The notes under the pieces are model-generated. The model was not told the origin of the DNA. It was given only the letters and a program-made list of their open reading frames with translations, and ran no database searches. Source: Denitratisoma sp. (GTDB lineage: Bacteria > Pseudomonadota > Gammaproteobacteria > Burkholderiales > Rhodocyclaceae). From it: 64,000 nt of DNA. The position numbers were made by a program, and so were the translations under genes. Positions within the stretch are counted from its first letter, which is position 1; the number at the start of each line of letters is the position of its first letter. The stretch spans positions 3,222,761 through 3,286,760 of the forward strand of contig JAVSMO010000001.1 of NCBI GenBank assembly GCA_032027165.1. The letters run 5' to 3'. Below, piece after piece: positions 44,474 to 55,004 of this stretch.

Positions 44474-47038
44474 ATGCCGGTCCATAGCAGTCACGCTGGC
44501 CACCGCCGGTCGATCAGGACGCAACTGGCGCTCTTGGCGTTCGTCGCCGTGACCCCCCTCTTTCTGGCCTTTGCCTACGATGTCTTTCAGGAATCCAGGA
44601 CTGGTCTGGCACGCGCCCAGGGGGAGGTGCGGCGGCTGGCGAAGGTTGCTGCAGCTGATGCGCAGGGCTATTTCGCGAGAACCGAACAACGCCTCGGCGA
44701 CATGGCTCGACATGCCGAAACCGGCCACCTTGCCCCCGAGCGCTGCCCTGCGCTGTTCGCGGATACCGACACCATTCGGCGCGAATATGCCGGAATGGCC
44801 GTCGTGGACCGGGATGGGCGGCTGATTTGCCTCATGGGGGGCGAGAAGGAGCCGGCAATCGAGGGGCTGACTGCGGCACGGCCGCTTCTCCCGCTATCGG
44901 ACGGGCAGCCGCGATTGCTGGTCGGTGCGCCGGTCAAGGGCGGTCCCGGAGGCGAATGGCTGTTGCCGTTGGCTTATCCCGTGCGCGGTGGCGACAGCCG
45001 CGCTGCGGGAATGGTGATTGCGGCGGCCCAACTGGAGCGCTTTCAGTCCCTGATCCATGCACTCGATCTGCCCGAGCGGCCGATATCGCTGATCGTGAAG
45101 GGGGAGGGGCTGGTAATCGCCAGTTCGCTGGACCCGGACCGGCATGTCGGACAAAACAGATGGAACGACCCATTGACCCGGTCCATCATCGAGCGGCGTA
45201 GCGGCGTCCTGCAAGGCGAATCCATGGACCGGGTGGAACGCATCTACGGCTTCGAGCCGGTGGCCGGTACGGACTGGCTGGCGGTGGTCGGACAGGAAAT
45301 CGGGCCCATCCGACGGGGGGTGGTCGAGAGCGCGATGAAGCACGCGGCTTTCGGGACGGCCGTGCTAGCGCTTGCACTGGCCTTGTTTCTCGCCCTCGGG
45401 CGACGCATTTCCCAACCCATCGCGGCTGTTGCGGCGACGGCCCATGCGTTCGGTGCCGGCAGGCGGGATGTGCGGGCCGCCGTTGCAGGTGCCCGCGAGG
45501 TGGCGGAGGTCGCCGTTCAGCTCAATGGCATGTTTGACATCCTGGCCGAACGCGAGCGCACTCTTGTCGAGACGCAAGAGATGCTCGACAAGCTGCTGGA
45601 GTCGATGGGCCACGTGCTTTGGTCATTTGCGCCGAACCTGAAAACAGTTCTGTTCGCCAGCGAATCGTCTAAGGAACTGTTCGGCCGCGATGCCGCGCAA
45701 TTCCGTGCGCAGCCGGGACTCTGGCTGGACATCATCCATCCGGAAGACCGCGAGCAGGCCAGGTCCGTGGTGGGCCGCATCGCGCTTTCCGGCTCGGGCG
45801 TCATGGAATACCGCTTCGTCCGTCCCGACGGAGCGATACGCTGGGCCGAGGTGCGCTGGCGCAGGGTTGACGCCGAGGCGGGCCGTCCAGGCCGGCTCGA
45901 CGGCATCGTCACCGACATCACCGAGCGCAAGCAGGCCGAGGAGGAAAGCCGGCAGTGGATCGCCATCGTCGAGCAGAGCCTCAATGAAATCTACGTTTTC
46001 GACGCCACCACTCTACGCTACGAGTATGCCAATGCCGGTGCGCTGCACAATCTCGGGTATTCAATCCGTCACCTCAGGAAGCTGACGCCGCTCGAATTGA
46101 TGCCCCAATATACCGAACACGCGCTGTTGCGCCTGATAGGCGGGTTGATCGACAAGCAGAAGCCCCAGCAGGTCTTTGAAACCAGGCACAGGCGGAGCGA
46201 TGGCAGCGAGTATCCCGTGGAAGTGCACCTCCAGGCGGTCGAGCGCGAGGGACGTTGGAAGTGCCTGGCGGTCGTGATCGATATTACCGAACGTCAGCGT
46301 GCCCAGGAGGAGATCGTGAAACTGACCAGCTCGCTCGAACGCCGAGTGGCGGAAAGGACCTCCGAATTGGCACAGGCCAATTCGGAACTGGAGTCATTCG
46401 TTTATTCGATCTCTCATGACTTGAGAACGCCATTGCGGGCGCTCAACGGCTACGCCACCATTCTGAACGATGAATTGAAAAGGCGCCTGGGCCCGGAGCA
46501 TTCGGCCATGCTCGAACGCATCGCCCGGGGAGCCGTGCGCATGGGAGAATTAATCGACGATCTTCTCACCTTTTCGCGTGTCGGACGCGAGGCCCTCAAC
46601 CGCATGCAAGTCGACATGGAGGCCATGGCGCGCACCGTTGTCGAAGAGCTGCGCCAAATGAATCCGGCGGCCACTGTAACGGTACAACACATGCCGCAGG
46701 CATCGGCCGACCCCGCCTTGTTGCGGCAGGTCATGCTCAATCTGGTGGGCAATGCGCTGAAGTTCACATCGAAGCGTCCCGAAGCCAGGATAGAAATCGG
46801 CGCGCACATCGAAGAAGGCCATCCGGTCTATTTTGTCAAGGATAACGGGGCAGGTTTCGATCTCGAGCATGCCGGCAAGTTGTTCGGCGTATTCCAGCGC
46901 CTGCATCAGGAATCCGAATTTCCCGGCACGGGCGTGGGTCTGGCCATCGTCAAGCGCATAATCGAAAGGCATGGCGGGCGCGTCTGGACCGAGGCGGCAC
47001 CGGGGATAGGGGCGGCCTTTTATTTCTCGTTGCCATGA
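44474..47038 (+). CDS. hybrid-less sensor histidine kinase (Cache-HAMP-PAS-PAS-HisKA-HATPase)
   Basis: 854 residues. A membrane helix (~15-35) and a periplasmic Cache-like sensor (~40-285) precede a second helix (~292-312), HAMP, PAS domains near 380-490 and 500-620, a coiled linker, and the HisKA box with FVYSISHDLRTPLRALNGY. The ATPase boxes are NLVGNALKF, DNGAGFD and GTGVGLAIVKRII. The overall form resembles bacteriophytochrome-type kinases without the GAF part. No response regulator is adjacent. It is divergent from the PqqD operon, which makes a regulatory link possible but unproven. Confidence 0.9.
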   Translation: MPVHSSHAGHRRSIRTQLALLAFVAVTPLFLAFAYDVFQESRTGLARAQGEVRRLAKVAAADAQGYFARTEQRLGDMARHAETGHLAPERCPALFADTDTIRREYAGMAVVDRDGRLICLMGGEKEPAIEGLTAARPLLPLSDGQPRLLVGAPVKGGPGGEWLLPLAYPVRGGDSRAAGMVIAAAQLERFQSLIHALDLPERPISLIVKGEGLVIASSLDPDRHVGQNRWNDPLTRSIIERRSGVLQGESMDRVERIYGFEPVAGTDWLAVVGQEIGPIRRGVVESAMKHAAFGTAVLALALALFLALGRRISQPIAAVAATAHAFGAGRRDVRAAVAGAREVAEVAVQLNGMFDILAERERTLVETQEMLDKLLESMGHVLWSFAPNLKTVLFASESSKELFGRDAAQFRAQPGLWLDIIHPEDREQARSVVGRIALSGSGVMEYRFVRPDGAIRWAEVRWRRVDAEAGRPGRLDGIVTDITERKQAEEESRQWIAIVEQSLNEIYVFDATTLRYEYANAGALHNLGYSIRHLRKLTPLELMPQYTEHALLRLIGGLIDKQKPQQVFETRHRRSDGSEYPVEVHLQAVEREGRWKCLAVVIDITERQRAQEEIVKLTSSLERRVAERTSELAQANSELESFVYSISHDLRTPLRALNGYATILNDELKRRLGPEHSAMLERIARGAVRMGELIDDLLTFSRVGREALNRMQVDMEAMARTVVEELRQMNPAATVTVQHMPQASADPALLRQVMLNLVGNALKFTSKRPEARIEIGAHIEEGHPVYFVKDNGAGFDLEHAGKLFGVFQRLHQESEFPGTGVGLAIVKRIIERHGGRVWTEAAPGIGAAFYFSLP

Positions 47039-47068
47039 AAGCGGATGCCATGGCCTATAATTGCTAGC

Positions 47069-47458
47069 ATGAATCCGATTGTCTCCGCGATCCTCAGCAG
47101 CATCATCGACAGCATTCTCGAGTCGGCGATGACGCCGGCGCCCGTGGCGCCTCCCAGCGCGCCGCCCGGCATCGTTCGGCCGGCCCTGCAGAATGGCCCG
47201 CTGGCGGTGATGAGCCCCCCCAGTAATGGCTATGCCCAGTTCGGCAGCGAGACATTGCGCCTGTCCGCCAGCCTGCAGATCCGCGACACGCAGAACCGCA
47301 TCGTCATGCCCATGGCGATGCAGGGCTCGGTGCCCGTTCTCTACAAGCTCGACGAATACGGCACGGTCCAGCGCGTCTGGGTGCTGACCCAGGAGGAGGC
47401 CGAAGTCGCCGACCAGCTCATCAAGCAGAAGAAATCCTCGTCCCCGCCCAAGCAGTAG
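47069..47458 (+). CDS. hypothetical protein upstream of miaB
   Basis: 129 residues from the ATG at 47069 ([21 protein letters not shown]); an in-frame start at 47045 adds eight residues. A hydrophobic N-terminal helix and Pro-rich linker precede a small beta domain ([19 protein letters not shown] ... [16 protein letters not shown]). A TATAAT lies just before the start. The stop overlaps the GTG of miaB. The function is unknown. Confidence 0.65.
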   Translation: MNPIVSAILSSIIDSILESAMTPAPVAPPSAPPGIVRPALQNGPLAVMSPPSNGYAQFGSETLRLSASLQIRDTQNRIVMPMAMQGSVPVLYKLDEYGTVQRVWVLTQEEAEVADQLIKQKKSSSPPKQ

Positions 47459-48789
47459 TGGCCAAGAAGCTTTACATCAAGACCTTCGGCTGCCAGATGA
47501 ACGAGTACGACTCGGACCGCATGGCCGACGTGCTCGCCGCCGAGGGTATCGAGAAGACCGATTCCCCGGAGGAAGCCGACGTCATCCTCTTCAACACCTG
47601 TTCGGTGCGCGAGAAGGCGCAGGAGAAGGTGTTTCACGACCTCGGCCGCGTGCGGCTGCTCAAGCAGGCGAAGCCCGATCTGGTCATCGGCGTCGGCGGC
47701 TGCGTGGCGAGCCAGGAGGGCGAATCGATCGTCCGCCGCGCGCCCTACGTGGATGTCGTCTTCGGTCCGCAGACCCTGCATCGCCTGCCGCAGCTGATCC
47801 GCGAGCGCCGCGCCTCCGGCCGGCCGCAGGTGGATGTCTCCTTCCCCGAGATCGAGAAGTTCGACGCGCTGCCGCCGGCGCGGGTCGAGGGCGGCTCCGC
47901 CTTCGTCTCCGTCATGGAGGGCTGCAGCAAGTTCTGCACCTACTGCATCGTGCCCTACACGCGCGGCGAGGAAATCTCGCGTCCGCTCGAAGACGTGCTG
48001 GCCGAGATCGCCGGCCTGGCGGCGCAGGGCGTGCAGGAAGTCACCCTGCTCGGCCAGAACGTGAACGCCTATCGCGGCCTCATGGACGACGGCGAGTCGG
48101 CGGATTTCGCCTTCCTGCTCGAGTGCGTGCATGAAATTCCCGGCATCGAACGCATCCGCTACACCACGTCGCATCCGCGCGAGATGACGCAACGCCTGAT
48201 CGAGGCCTACGCCCGCCTGCCCAAGCTGGTCTCCCACCTGCACCTGCCGGTGCAGGCCGGCTCCGACCGCGTGCTGGCGGCGATGAAGCGCGGCTACACC
48301 GTGCTCGAGTACAAGTCGATCGTGCGCAAGCTGCGCGCGGCGCGCCCCGGCCTCTCGTTGTCGACCGATTTCATCGTCGGCTTTCCCGGTGAGACGGAGG
48401 CCGATTTCGAGGCCACCATGAAGCTGATCGACGAGGTCGGCTTCGACGCCTCCTTCAGCTTCATCTACAGCCCGCGCCCCGGCACGCCGGCGGCGGAGCT
48501 GGCCGACGACACCCCGCCGGAGCTGAAGACGCAACGGCTGATGCGCCTGCAGAAGCGCATCGAGGAGCAGGCCCGGGCCATCAGCGCGGCGATGGTCGGT
48601 ACCGTCCAGCGCATCCTCGTCGAGGGCGCCTCGAAGAAGAATGCCGGCGAGCTCGCCGGCCGCACCGACAACAACCGCATCGTCAATTTCGCAGGCAACC
48701 CTCGCCTGCTCGGCCGCTTCGTCGAGGCCACCATCACCGCCGCCCTGCCGCATTCGCTGCGCGGCGAGGTTGCCACCCGCGAATCGTGA
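47458..48789 (+). CDS. miaB: tRNA-2-methylthio-N6-dimethylallyladenosine synthase
   Basis: A radical-SAM methylthiotransferase acting on i6A37 of tRNAs reading UNN codons. The GTG start overlaps the preceding stop. The N-terminal UPF0004 domain carries cluster cysteines in [17 protein letters not shown] and GGCVASQEG. The radical SAM motif is CSKFCTYC, and a TRAM domain ends the 443 residues. It heads the miaB-ybeZ-ybeY-corC-lnt operon. Confidence 0.96.
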   Translation: MAKKLYIKTFGCQMNEYDSDRMADVLAAEGIEKTDSPEEADVILFNTCSVREKAQEKVFHDLGRVRLLKQAKPDLVIGVGGCVASQEGESIVRRAPYVDVVFGPQTLHRLPQLIRERRASGRPQVDVSFPEIEKFDALPPARVEGGSAFVSVMEGCSKFCTYCIVPYTRGEEISRPLEDVLAEIAGLAAQGVQEVTLLGQNVNAYRGLMDDGESADFAFLLECVHEIPGIERIRYTTSHPREMTQRLIEAYARLPKLVSHLHLPVQAGSDRVLAAMKRGYTVLEYKSIVRKLRAARPGLSLSTDFIVGFPGETEADFEATMKLIDEVGFDASFSFIYSPRPGTPAAELADDTPPELKTQRLMRLQKRIEEQARAISAAMVGTVQRILVEGASKKNAGELAGRTDNNRIVNFAGNPRLLGRFVEATITAALPHSLRGEVATRES

Positions 48790-49748
48790 AAGCCAAAGCC
48801 GTCGAACTGGTGCTGTCTCCCGTGGACAATCAGCGCCTCGCCAATCTGTGCGGCGCGCTGGACGAGAATCTGCGCCAGATCGAAACCGCCTACGACGTCG
48901 CCATCGCCCGCCGCGGCGAGCGGTTTACCGTGCGCGGCCATCCCGCCCAGTCGGCGCAGGCGGCGAATGCCCTGCAGCACTTCTACGCCGAGGCCGGCGA
49001 GCACCTTTCCATCGACGCCATCCAGCTTGGCCTTGTCGAGCTCGCCAACCGCGGCCAGGCCGGCCGGCCGGCGCCGGGACTCCTCACGCGCAAGCCCGAG
49101 CTGCATGGCCGCACGCCGCGCCAGGTGCAATACCTGCGCCAGATCCAGGAGCACGACATCACCTTCGGCATCGGCCCGGCCGGCACCGGCAAGACCTACC
49201 TCGCCGTCGCCTCCGCCGTCGACGCCTTCGAGCGCGACCAGGTGAGCCGCATCGTGCTGACGCGCCCGGCCGTCGAGGCCGGCGAGCGCCTGGGTTTCCT
49301 GCCCGGCGATCTCGCGCAGAAAGTCGATCCATACCTGCGCCCGCTCTACGACGCCCTCTACGACCTGATGGGCTTCGACAAGGTGGCGAAGCTCTTCGAG
49401 CGCCAGGCCATCGAGATCGCGCCGCTGGCCTACATGCGCGGGCGCACGCTCAACCACGCCTTCATCATCCTCGACGAGGCGCAGAACACCACGCCGGAAC
49501 AGATGAAGATGTTCCTCACGCGCATCGGCATCGGTGCCCGCGCCGTGGTCACCGGCGACGTCACCCAGATCGACCTGGCGCGCGGCACGAAGAGCGGGCT
49601 GATCGAGGCTTCGCGCATCCTGCGCGAAGTGCGCGGCATCGCCTTCACCGAATTTCTCGCCGAAGACGTCGTGCGCCACCCTCTGGTGGCGCGCATCGTT
49701 TCCGCCTATGAGCAGCACGAAAAAGCCCGCGACGCCGGCGCGTCTTAG
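48786..49748 (+). CDS. ybeZ: PhoH-like ATPase YbeZ
   Basis: 320 residues. A GTG start overlaps the miaB stop. Walker A is [31 protein letters not shown] is the family block, Walker B is [23 protein letters not shown], and [10 protein letters not shown] follows. It partners YbeY in RNA and ribosome maturation in the known operon. It overlaps ybeY by 41 bases. Confidence 0.95.
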   Translation: MKAKAVELVLSPVDNQRLANLCGALDENLRQIETAYDVAIARRGERFTVRGHPAQSAQAANALQHFYAEAGEHLSIDAIQLGLVELANRGQAGRPAPGLLTRKPELHGRTPRQVQYLRQIQEHDITFGIGPAGTGKTYLAVASAVDAFERDQVSRIVLTRPAVEAGERLGFLPGDLAQKVDPYLRPLYDALYDLMGFDKVAKLFERQAIEIAPLAYMRGRTLNHAFIILDEAQNTTPEQMKMFLTRIGIGARAVVTGDVTQIDLARGTKSGLIEASRILREVRGIAFTEFLAEDVVRHPLVARIVSAYEQHEKARDAGAS

Positions 49749-50163
49749 CCTCAGCGTGCAGTACGCCGTCCGTGAGGCCTCGTTGCCGACGCGCGCCGAG
49801 GTGCGCAAGTGGGTGCGTGCGAGCCGTCCCGGCGCGGCGGAGGTGACGGTGCGTTTCGTCGATGCCGAGGAGGGCCGCGCGCTCAACGCGCGTTACCGCG
49901 GCAAGGATTACGCGACCAATGTGCTGACGTTTCCCTATGCGCGCGAGCACGCGCTGAGCGGCGACCTGGTGCTGTGCCTGCCGGTGGTGTTGCGCGAGGC
50001 GGCGGAGCAGGGCAAAACGGCCGCCGCCCATTTCGCCCACCTTGTCGTGCATGGTATGCTGCATCTGCAGGGATACGATCACGAGACGGGCGCCGACGCC
50101 CGCATCATGGAGCGAATGGAACGCGATATCCTGGATCGGCTCGGCTATCCCGATCCCTACTGA
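49708..50163 (+). CDS. ybeY: endoribonuclease YbeY
   Basis: A zinc-dependent single-strand RNase for 16S rRNA 3' maturation and ribosome quality control. The metal-binding [11 protein letters not shown] motif places H115, H119 and H125. ATNVLTFPY is the second family block. 151 residues. The first ~12 residues lie in the overlap with ybeZ; a shorter start is possible. Confidence 0.95.
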   Translation: MSSTKKPATPARLSLSVQYAVREASLPTRAEVRKWVRASRPGAAEVTVRFVDAEEGRALNARYRGKDYATNVLTFPYAREHALSGDLVLCLPVVLREAAEQGKTAAAHFAHLVVHGMLHLQGYDHETGADARIMERMERDILDRLGYPDPY

Positions 50164-50166
50164 TTT

Positions 50167-50997
50167 ATGGAACCTTCCCCGAGCCGACCGTCGCTGCTTG
50201 AACGCCTCTCCGCGCTGCTGATGCGCGAACCGGAGGACCGCGAACAGCTCATCACGCTGCTGCATTCGGCCTTCGAGCGCAACCTGCTCGATGCCGACGC
50301 CCTGTCCATCATCGAGGGGGCGCTTGCCGTTTCCGACATGCAGGTGCGCGACATCATGGTTCCGCGTGCGCAGATGGAAGTGATTTCCATCGCCGATTCC
50401 GCGGCGGCCATGACGGCGAAGGCGGTCGAGACGGCGCATTCGCGCTTTCCGGTCACCGGCGAAAATCGCGATGATGTCATCGGCATCCTGCTCGCCAAGG
50501 ACCTGCTGCGCCTGCATGCCGGCGAGAACATCGCCGTGCGCGACATGCTGCGACCGGCGATCTTCATCCCGGACTCGAAGCGGCTCAACGTGCTGCTGCG
50601 CGAGTTCCGCGCCTCGCGCAACCACATGGCCATCGTGGTGGACGAGTACGGCGGCGTGGCCGGGCTGGTGACCATCGAGGACGTGCTCGAGCAGATCGTC
50701 GGCGACATCGAGGACGAATACGACTTCGACGAAGCCGCCGACAACATCCTGCTCGACCAGGCCGGCCATTACCGCGTCAAGGCCACCACCGAGGTCGCCG
50801 ATTTCAACGCCGCCTTCGGCACGCATTTCAGCGACGAGGAATTCGATACCGTCGGCGGCATGGTGATCCACAACCTGGGCCGACTGCCCAAGCGCGGCGA
50901 GGTCGTGCAGGTCGACGGCCTGCGCATCCAGGTGCTGCGCGCCGACAGCCGGCGGGTGCACACGTTGCTGGTGGACCGGTCGCCGGCCGCTTCATGA
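50167..50997 (+). CDS. corC: CorC/YbeX CBS-domain protein
   Basis: 276 residues. Two CBS domains (~65-190) are followed by the CorC_HlyC domain (KATTEVADFNAAFG ... DTVGGMVIHNLGRLPKRGE). MVPRAQM and HMAIVVDEYGGVAGLVTIEDVLEQIVGDI are the usual signatures. There are no membrane helices, so it is the soluble type linked to Mg/Co efflux or ribosome function. It overlaps lnt by four bases. Confidence 0.94.
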   Translation: MEPSPSRPSLLERLSALLMREPEDREQLITLLHSAFERNLLDADALSIIEGALAVSDMQVRDIMVPRAQMEVISIADSAAAMTAKAVETAHSRFPVTGENRDDVIGILLAKDLLRLHAGENIAVRDMLRPAIFIPDSKRLNVLLREFRASRNHMAIVVDEYGGVAGLVTIEDVLEQIVGDIEDEYDFDEAADNILLDQAGHYRVKATTEVADFNAAFGTHFSDEEFDTVGGMVIHNLGRLPKRGEVVQVDGLRIQVLRADSRRVHTLLVDRSPAAS

Positions 50998-52532
50998 GCC
51001 GCGAGACGCTGCACTGCGGCGCGGCGTTCCTGCTCGGCGCGGCATCGGTTCTCGGCTTCGCGCCGTTCCTGCTGTTCCCGATCCCGATCATCGCCCTGGC
51101 ATTGCTTGCCCGTCTCTGGCAGGGCGCGACGCCCCGCATGGCGGCCCTGCAGGGTTACGCGTTCGGTACCGGTCTGTTCCTCGCTGGCGTCTCCTGGGTG
51201 TATGTCAGCATGCATGTGTTCGGCGGCATGCCGCTGCTGCTGGCGGGCCTGGCGGCGGTTCTGTTCTGCTGCGTGCTGGCGCTGTTCCCGGCGCTGGCGG
51301 GCTATGTTTTCGCCCGGCTGCGCCGCAACCGCGCGTGGACCGACGCGCTGCTCGCCGCCGCCGCCTGGACGCTGGCGGAATGGCTCCGAGGCTGGGTGCT
51401 GACGGGATTTCCCTGGCTGGCCTTCGGCTACGCCCAGACGCCGCCCAGCCCGCTCGCCGGCTATGCGCCACTGCTCGGCGTTTATGGCGTCGGATTCATC
51501 GCAGCGTTGATCGCCGCCCTGGCGGGACTGACTTTTAGTTCCGGCATAACGCCCGCTTCGCGGGCATTAGCCTCCTCTGAAACGCCAGGGCGTTTTCATC
51601 GGCGCGGCCGCTGGCTGCCGTCGGGCGCTGCGATTGCGGTCCTGCTGGCGGTCGGCACCGGATTGTTGTCGATCGAATGGACGCAGCCGTCCGGCAAGCC
51701 GGTGACCGTGAGCCTGCTGCAGGGAAACATCGAGCAGAGCCTGAAGTGGAAGCCGGAGCGGCTGCAGCTCTCGCTTGAGACCTACCTGCGCCTGGCGCGC
51801 GCCCATCCGGCGCAGCTGGTCGTGCTGCCCGAGACGGCGATTCCGCTGATGCTCGACCAGTTGCCGCGCGATTACGTGGCCGAGCTGCGCCGCGCCACGC
51901 CTGGCGGCAAGGGCGACGTGCTGCTCGGCGTTGCCGCCCAGGATGCGCAGGGGCGCTACTACAACAGCGCCGTCGGTTTTGCCCCGGAGGGCACCCAGGC
52001 CTACCGGAAAAGCCACCTGGTGCCGTTCGGCGAGTTCACGCCGCCGGCCTTCGCCTGGACGCTGGCGCTGCTGAAGATCCCGATGTCGAATTTTTCGCCC
52101 GGCGCCGCCGTCCAGCCGCCGCTGGCGCTGGCCGGCGAGAAGGTGGCGGTGAACATCTGCTACGAGGACGTCTTCGGCGAGGAGATCATCCGCGCCCTGC
52201 CCGAGGCGACGCTGTTGGTGAATCTCTCCAACACGGCCTGGTTCGGCGACTCGCTGGCCCAGCCGCAGCACCTGCAGATCGCCCAGATGCGCGCCCTGGA
52301 GACCGGCCGCTTCATGCTGCGTGCCACCAACACCGGCATGACGGCCATCGTCAATCCGCGCGGCCGGGTCGAGCGTGTGCTGGCGCCCTTCGGGGAGGGT
52401 GCGCTGGTCGGCGAGGTGAGCGGCTACACCGGTGCGACGCCTTATGTGCGGTGGGGCAACGCCGCAGCGCTGCTGATGGTCGCCATCGGCCTGTTTGCGC
52501 CACTGGCCGGTTTACGCCGCGGTGCACATTGA
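50994..52532 (+). CDS. lnt: apolipoprotein N-acyltransferase
   Basis: Adds the third acyl chain to lipoproteins in the inner membrane. About seven hydrophobic helices are followed by a nitrilase-like domain. The catalytic triad is in VVLPETAIPL (Glu), RKSHLVPFGEF (Lys) and NICYEDVFGE (Cys). A Ser/Ala-rich stretch around 180-205 (SSGITPASRALASSETPGR) is an insertion compared with short members. A strong terminator follows 80 bases on. Confidence 0.95.
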   Translation: MSRETLHCGAAFLLGAASVLGFAPFLLFPIPIIALALLARLWQGATPRMAALQGYAFGTGLFLAGVSWVYVSMHVFGGMPLLLAGLAAVLFCCVLALFPALAGYVFARLRRNRAWTDALLAAAAWTLAEWLRGWVLTGFPWLAFGYAQTPPSPLAGYAPLLGVYGVGFIAALIAALAGLTFSSGITPASRALASSETPGRFHRRGRWLPSGAAIAVLLAVGTGLLSIEWTQPSGKPVTVSLLQGNIEQSLKWKPERLQLSLETYLRLARAHPAQLVVLPETAIPLMLDQLPRDYVAELRRATPGGKGDVLLGVAAQDAQGRYYNSAVGFAPEGTQAYRKSHLVPFGEFTPPAFAWTLALLKIPMSNFSPGAAVQPPLALAGEKVAVNICYEDVFGEEIIRALPEATLLVNLSNTAWFGDSLAQPQHLQIAQMRALETGRFMLRATNTGMTAIVNPRGRVERVLAPFGEGALVGEVSGYTGATPYVRWGNAAALLMVAIGLFAPLAGLRRGAH

Positions 52533-52612
52533 CCTGGCCGGCCGATAGTCGGAGAATCCGCACCATTCAAAGGCAAGGCAGGCGATTGCAGCCTGCCGTG
52601 GGAGGAGGAGGG

Positions 52613-52642
52613 GAACGGGGGCTTCGGCCCCCGTTCTTTTTT
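52613..52642 (+). terminator. Rho-independent terminator after lnt
   Basis: GAACGGGGGC, loop TTCG, GCCCCCGTTC, then six T residues. It ends the miaB-lnt operon and lies against the 3' end of the convergent hypothetical gene. Confidence 0.93.
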
Positions 52643-52646
52643 CGGG

Positions 52647-52967
52647 CTAGTAGCCGAGGGAGTGGCTTCCGAGATCGATGGTGAGCACGGCGCGGCCGAT
52701 GGCGGCGGCGGCGGCACGCACGAAGCTGTTCACCCAGGGCGTCGGCTCGGCGTAGGCCGAATCCCTCTGTGTCTTGGCCAGGCAGAGGATCTTGTCCGCC
52801 AGCAGCAGCTTGCCGACGGGGTTGGTCGGCACGCAGCCGGCCGCCTCGAATTCCTGTCCCAGCCATTCCTGCGCCTTGCGCGCATCCAGGCCGGCCAGGT
52901 CGGCGTCGTGCAGCTCGAACTCATGCCGCTCGCCCTTGCCGGTGACGATCGTGACGTGACAGCCCAT
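52647..52967 (-). CDS. hypothetical protein
   Basis: 106 residues, start MGCHVTIVTGKGERHEFEL. A small beta hairpin N-terminus is followed by helices (LDARKAQEWLGQEFEAAGCV) and a C-terminal VRAAAAAIGRAVLTIDLGSHSLGY. No signal peptide and no recognised family. It is a convergent single gene between two strong operons. Confidence 0.65.
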   Translation of the reverse strand: MGCHVTIVTGKGERHEFELHDADLAGLDARKAQEWLGQEFEAAGCVPTNPVGKLLLADKILCLAKTQRDSAYAEPTPWVNSFVRAAAAAIGRAVLTIDLGSHSLGY

Positions 52968-53097
52968 CGCTAGCTCCGCTTGAGTTGGAACGGGCGAATG
53001 TTACCCCATCCATCCCGCTTGCACAGTCGCAGGACCGACAATTTTGCCGCTTGACCCGGGCTTGTGACGGCGTCCCGTGCCGATTAGGATGCGTCCT

Positions 53098-54255
53098 ATG
53101 ACAATAACAGCAGGGTCATCCGCCACCGGGGAGGCGGAGCAGAAGCTCGAAACACGCCGGATCGGGGAAGACTGCCTGATGCTCATCCTGTCCGGGCGCT
53201 GGTGCCTCGACCAGGCGCTGCCCTCGCACGAAGTCGTCGAGCGCGAGCTGGCGGGGGGCGTGCGCTGCCTGACGTTCGACGCAACCGGACTGGGCGCCTG
53301 GGATTCCGGCCTGCTCACGTTCCTGGCTGGCGTGATCAAGGCCTGCAATCGTTGCAGCATCGACGTCGACCAGGACGGCCTGCCCGAAGGCATCCGGCGC
53401 CTGCTCGCCATGGCCTTTGCGGTGCCCGAGCAGAAGGTGGCCGGCCGCGGCAGAGAGAACGGGAACCTGTTCGTGCGCGTGGGAAAGGCCGCCCAGGATT
53501 TCATCCGCAGCGCGCCGGCGATGCTGCGCTTCCTCGGCGAGATCACCCTCTCCTTCCTGCGCCTCGCCACCGGCCGCGCCCGTTTCCGCCCGAGCGACAT
53601 GTGGCTGGAAATCGAGCAGGTCGGCCCGCGCGCCCTGCCCATCGTCTCGGTGATCAGCTTTCTCGTCGGACTGATCCTGGCCTACCTCGGCGCCGACCAG
53701 CTGAAACTGGTCGGCGCGCAGATATTCATCGCCGACTTGGTGGCGATCGGCATGGTGCGCGAGGTGGGCGCGCTGATGACCGGCATCATCATCGCCGGCC
53801 GTACCGGCGCCGCCTTCGCCGCCCAGCTCGGCACCATGCAGGTGAACGAGGAGATCGACGCCTTCCGCACGCTGGGCATCTCGCCGGTGGACTTCCTCGT
53901 GCTGCCGCGCATCCTGGCGCTGATGCTGATGGTGCCGCTGCTCACGCTGTATTCCGGCTTCGTCGGCATGTTCGCCGGGCTGGTCGTATCGGTCACCATC
54001 TTCGACATCAGCCTGTTCGAGTACTACAACGAAACCTTGCGCGCGCTCGAACTGAAGCATTTCTGGGTCGGCCTGTCGAAGGGCTCGGTGTACGGCGCCA
54101 TGGTCGCCTTCGCCGGCTGCCTGCGCGGCATGCAGTGCGGCCGCAGCGCCGAGGCGGTCGGCGAGGCGGCCACTTCGGCGGTAGTGACCGGCATCCTGCT
54201 CATCACCATCGCCGCCTCGGTGATGACGATCGTCTATTATCAGCTGGACATCTGA
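53098..54255 (+). CDS. MlaE-family permease with N-terminal STAS domain
   Basis: 385 residues. The start at 53098 has AGGA eight bases upstream; GTG/ATG starts at 53077 and 53089 are possible. Residues ~10-115 resemble a STAS domain (LMLILSGRWCLDQ ... LTFDATGLGAWDSGLLTFLAGVIKAC). The MlaE permease (~130-385) has VISFLVGLILAYLGADQL, VREVGALMTGIIIAGRTGAAFAAQLG and a DFLVLPRILAL block. It works with the ATPase and MCE protein that follow to move phospholipid between membranes. Confidence 0.9.
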   Translation: MTITAGSSATGEAEQKLETRRIGEDCLMLILSGRWCLDQALPSHEVVERELAGGVRCLTFDATGLGAWDSGLLTFLAGVIKACNRCSIDVDQDGLPEGIRRLLAMAFAVPEQKVAGRGRENGNLFVRVGKAAQDFIRSAPAMLRFLGEITLSFLRLATGRARFRPSDMWLEIEQVGPRALPIVSVISFLVGLILAYLGADQLKLVGAQIFIADLVAIGMVREVGALMTGIIIAGRTGAAFAAQLGTMQVNEEIDAFRTLGISPVDFLVLPRILALMLMVPLLTLYSGFVGMFAGLVVSVTIFDISLFEYYNETLRALELKHFWVGLSKGSVYGAMVAFAGCLRGMQCGRSAEAVGEAATSAVVTGILLITIAASVMTIVYYQLDI

Positions 54256-55004
54256 TGGACCGGGCACCGCACATCGAAGTCCGCGATCTCTCCATGGCCT
54301 ACGGCGAGTTCGTCGTACAGCGCGACCTCAGCTTCACCGTGAGCAAGGGAGACGTCTTCGTCATCATGGGCGGCAACGGCTGCGGCAAGACGACGTTGAT
54401 GCGCGCCCTCGTCGGACTGCAGCGCCCGGCTGCCGGCACGGTGCGCTACGATGGGGAGGATTTCTGGGGCGTCGCACAGGGGGACCAGGAGCGGATGAAA
54501 CGCCGCCTCGGCATCATGTTCCAGGGCGGCGCGCTGTGGAGCTCGCTCACCCTGGCGGAGAACGTCGCCCTCCCGCTGGCCGAGTATACGGACCTGCCGC
54601 CCAAGCACATCGCCGAGATCGTTTCCTTCAAGCTGGCGCTGGTGGGGCTGGCCGGCTTCGAGGAGTTCTATCCCTCCGAACTGTCCGGCGGCATGAAGAA
54701 GCGGGCCGGCCTGGCACGGGCGATGGCGCTCGATCCGGATATTCTGATCATCGACGAACCGTCCTCCGGCCTCGACCCGCTGACGGCGCGGCGGCTGGAT
54801 GACCTGATCCTCGAACTGCGCGACAGTCTCGGTGCGACCGTCGTCGTCATCAGCCACGACCTGGCCAGCATCCTCACCATTGGCAGCGACTCGATCTACC
54901 TTGACGCAGACACGCACACCATGATCCCGACAGGCAATCCGCGCGAGGCCCTGGCTTCGGGCGATCCCAAAGTGCGTCATTTCTTGACCAGAGGAACAGC
55001 ATGA
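54255..55004 (+). CDS. MlaF-type ABC transporter ATPase
   Basis: 249 residues. The ATG overlaps the permease stop. Walker A is GGNGCGKTT, the signature is LSGGMKKRAGLARA, and Walker B is ILIIDEPSSGLDP with the H-loop in VVISHDL. GLWSSLTLAENV-type GALWSSLTLAENVALPL follows the Q-loop, as in MlaF. It energises the STAS-permease and overlaps the MCE gene by four bases. Confidence 0.93.
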   Translation: MDRAPHIEVRDLSMAYGEFVVQRDLSFTVSKGDVFVIMGGNGCGKTTLMRALVGLQRPAAGTVRYDGEDFWGVAQGDQERMKRRLGIMFQGGALWSSLTLAENVALPLAEYTDLPPKHIAEIVSFKLALVGLAGFEEFYPSELSGGMKKRAGLARAMALDPDILIIDEPSSGLDPLTARRLDDLILELRDSLGATVVVISHDLASILTIGSDSIYLDADTHTMIPTGNPREALASGDPKVRHFLTRGTA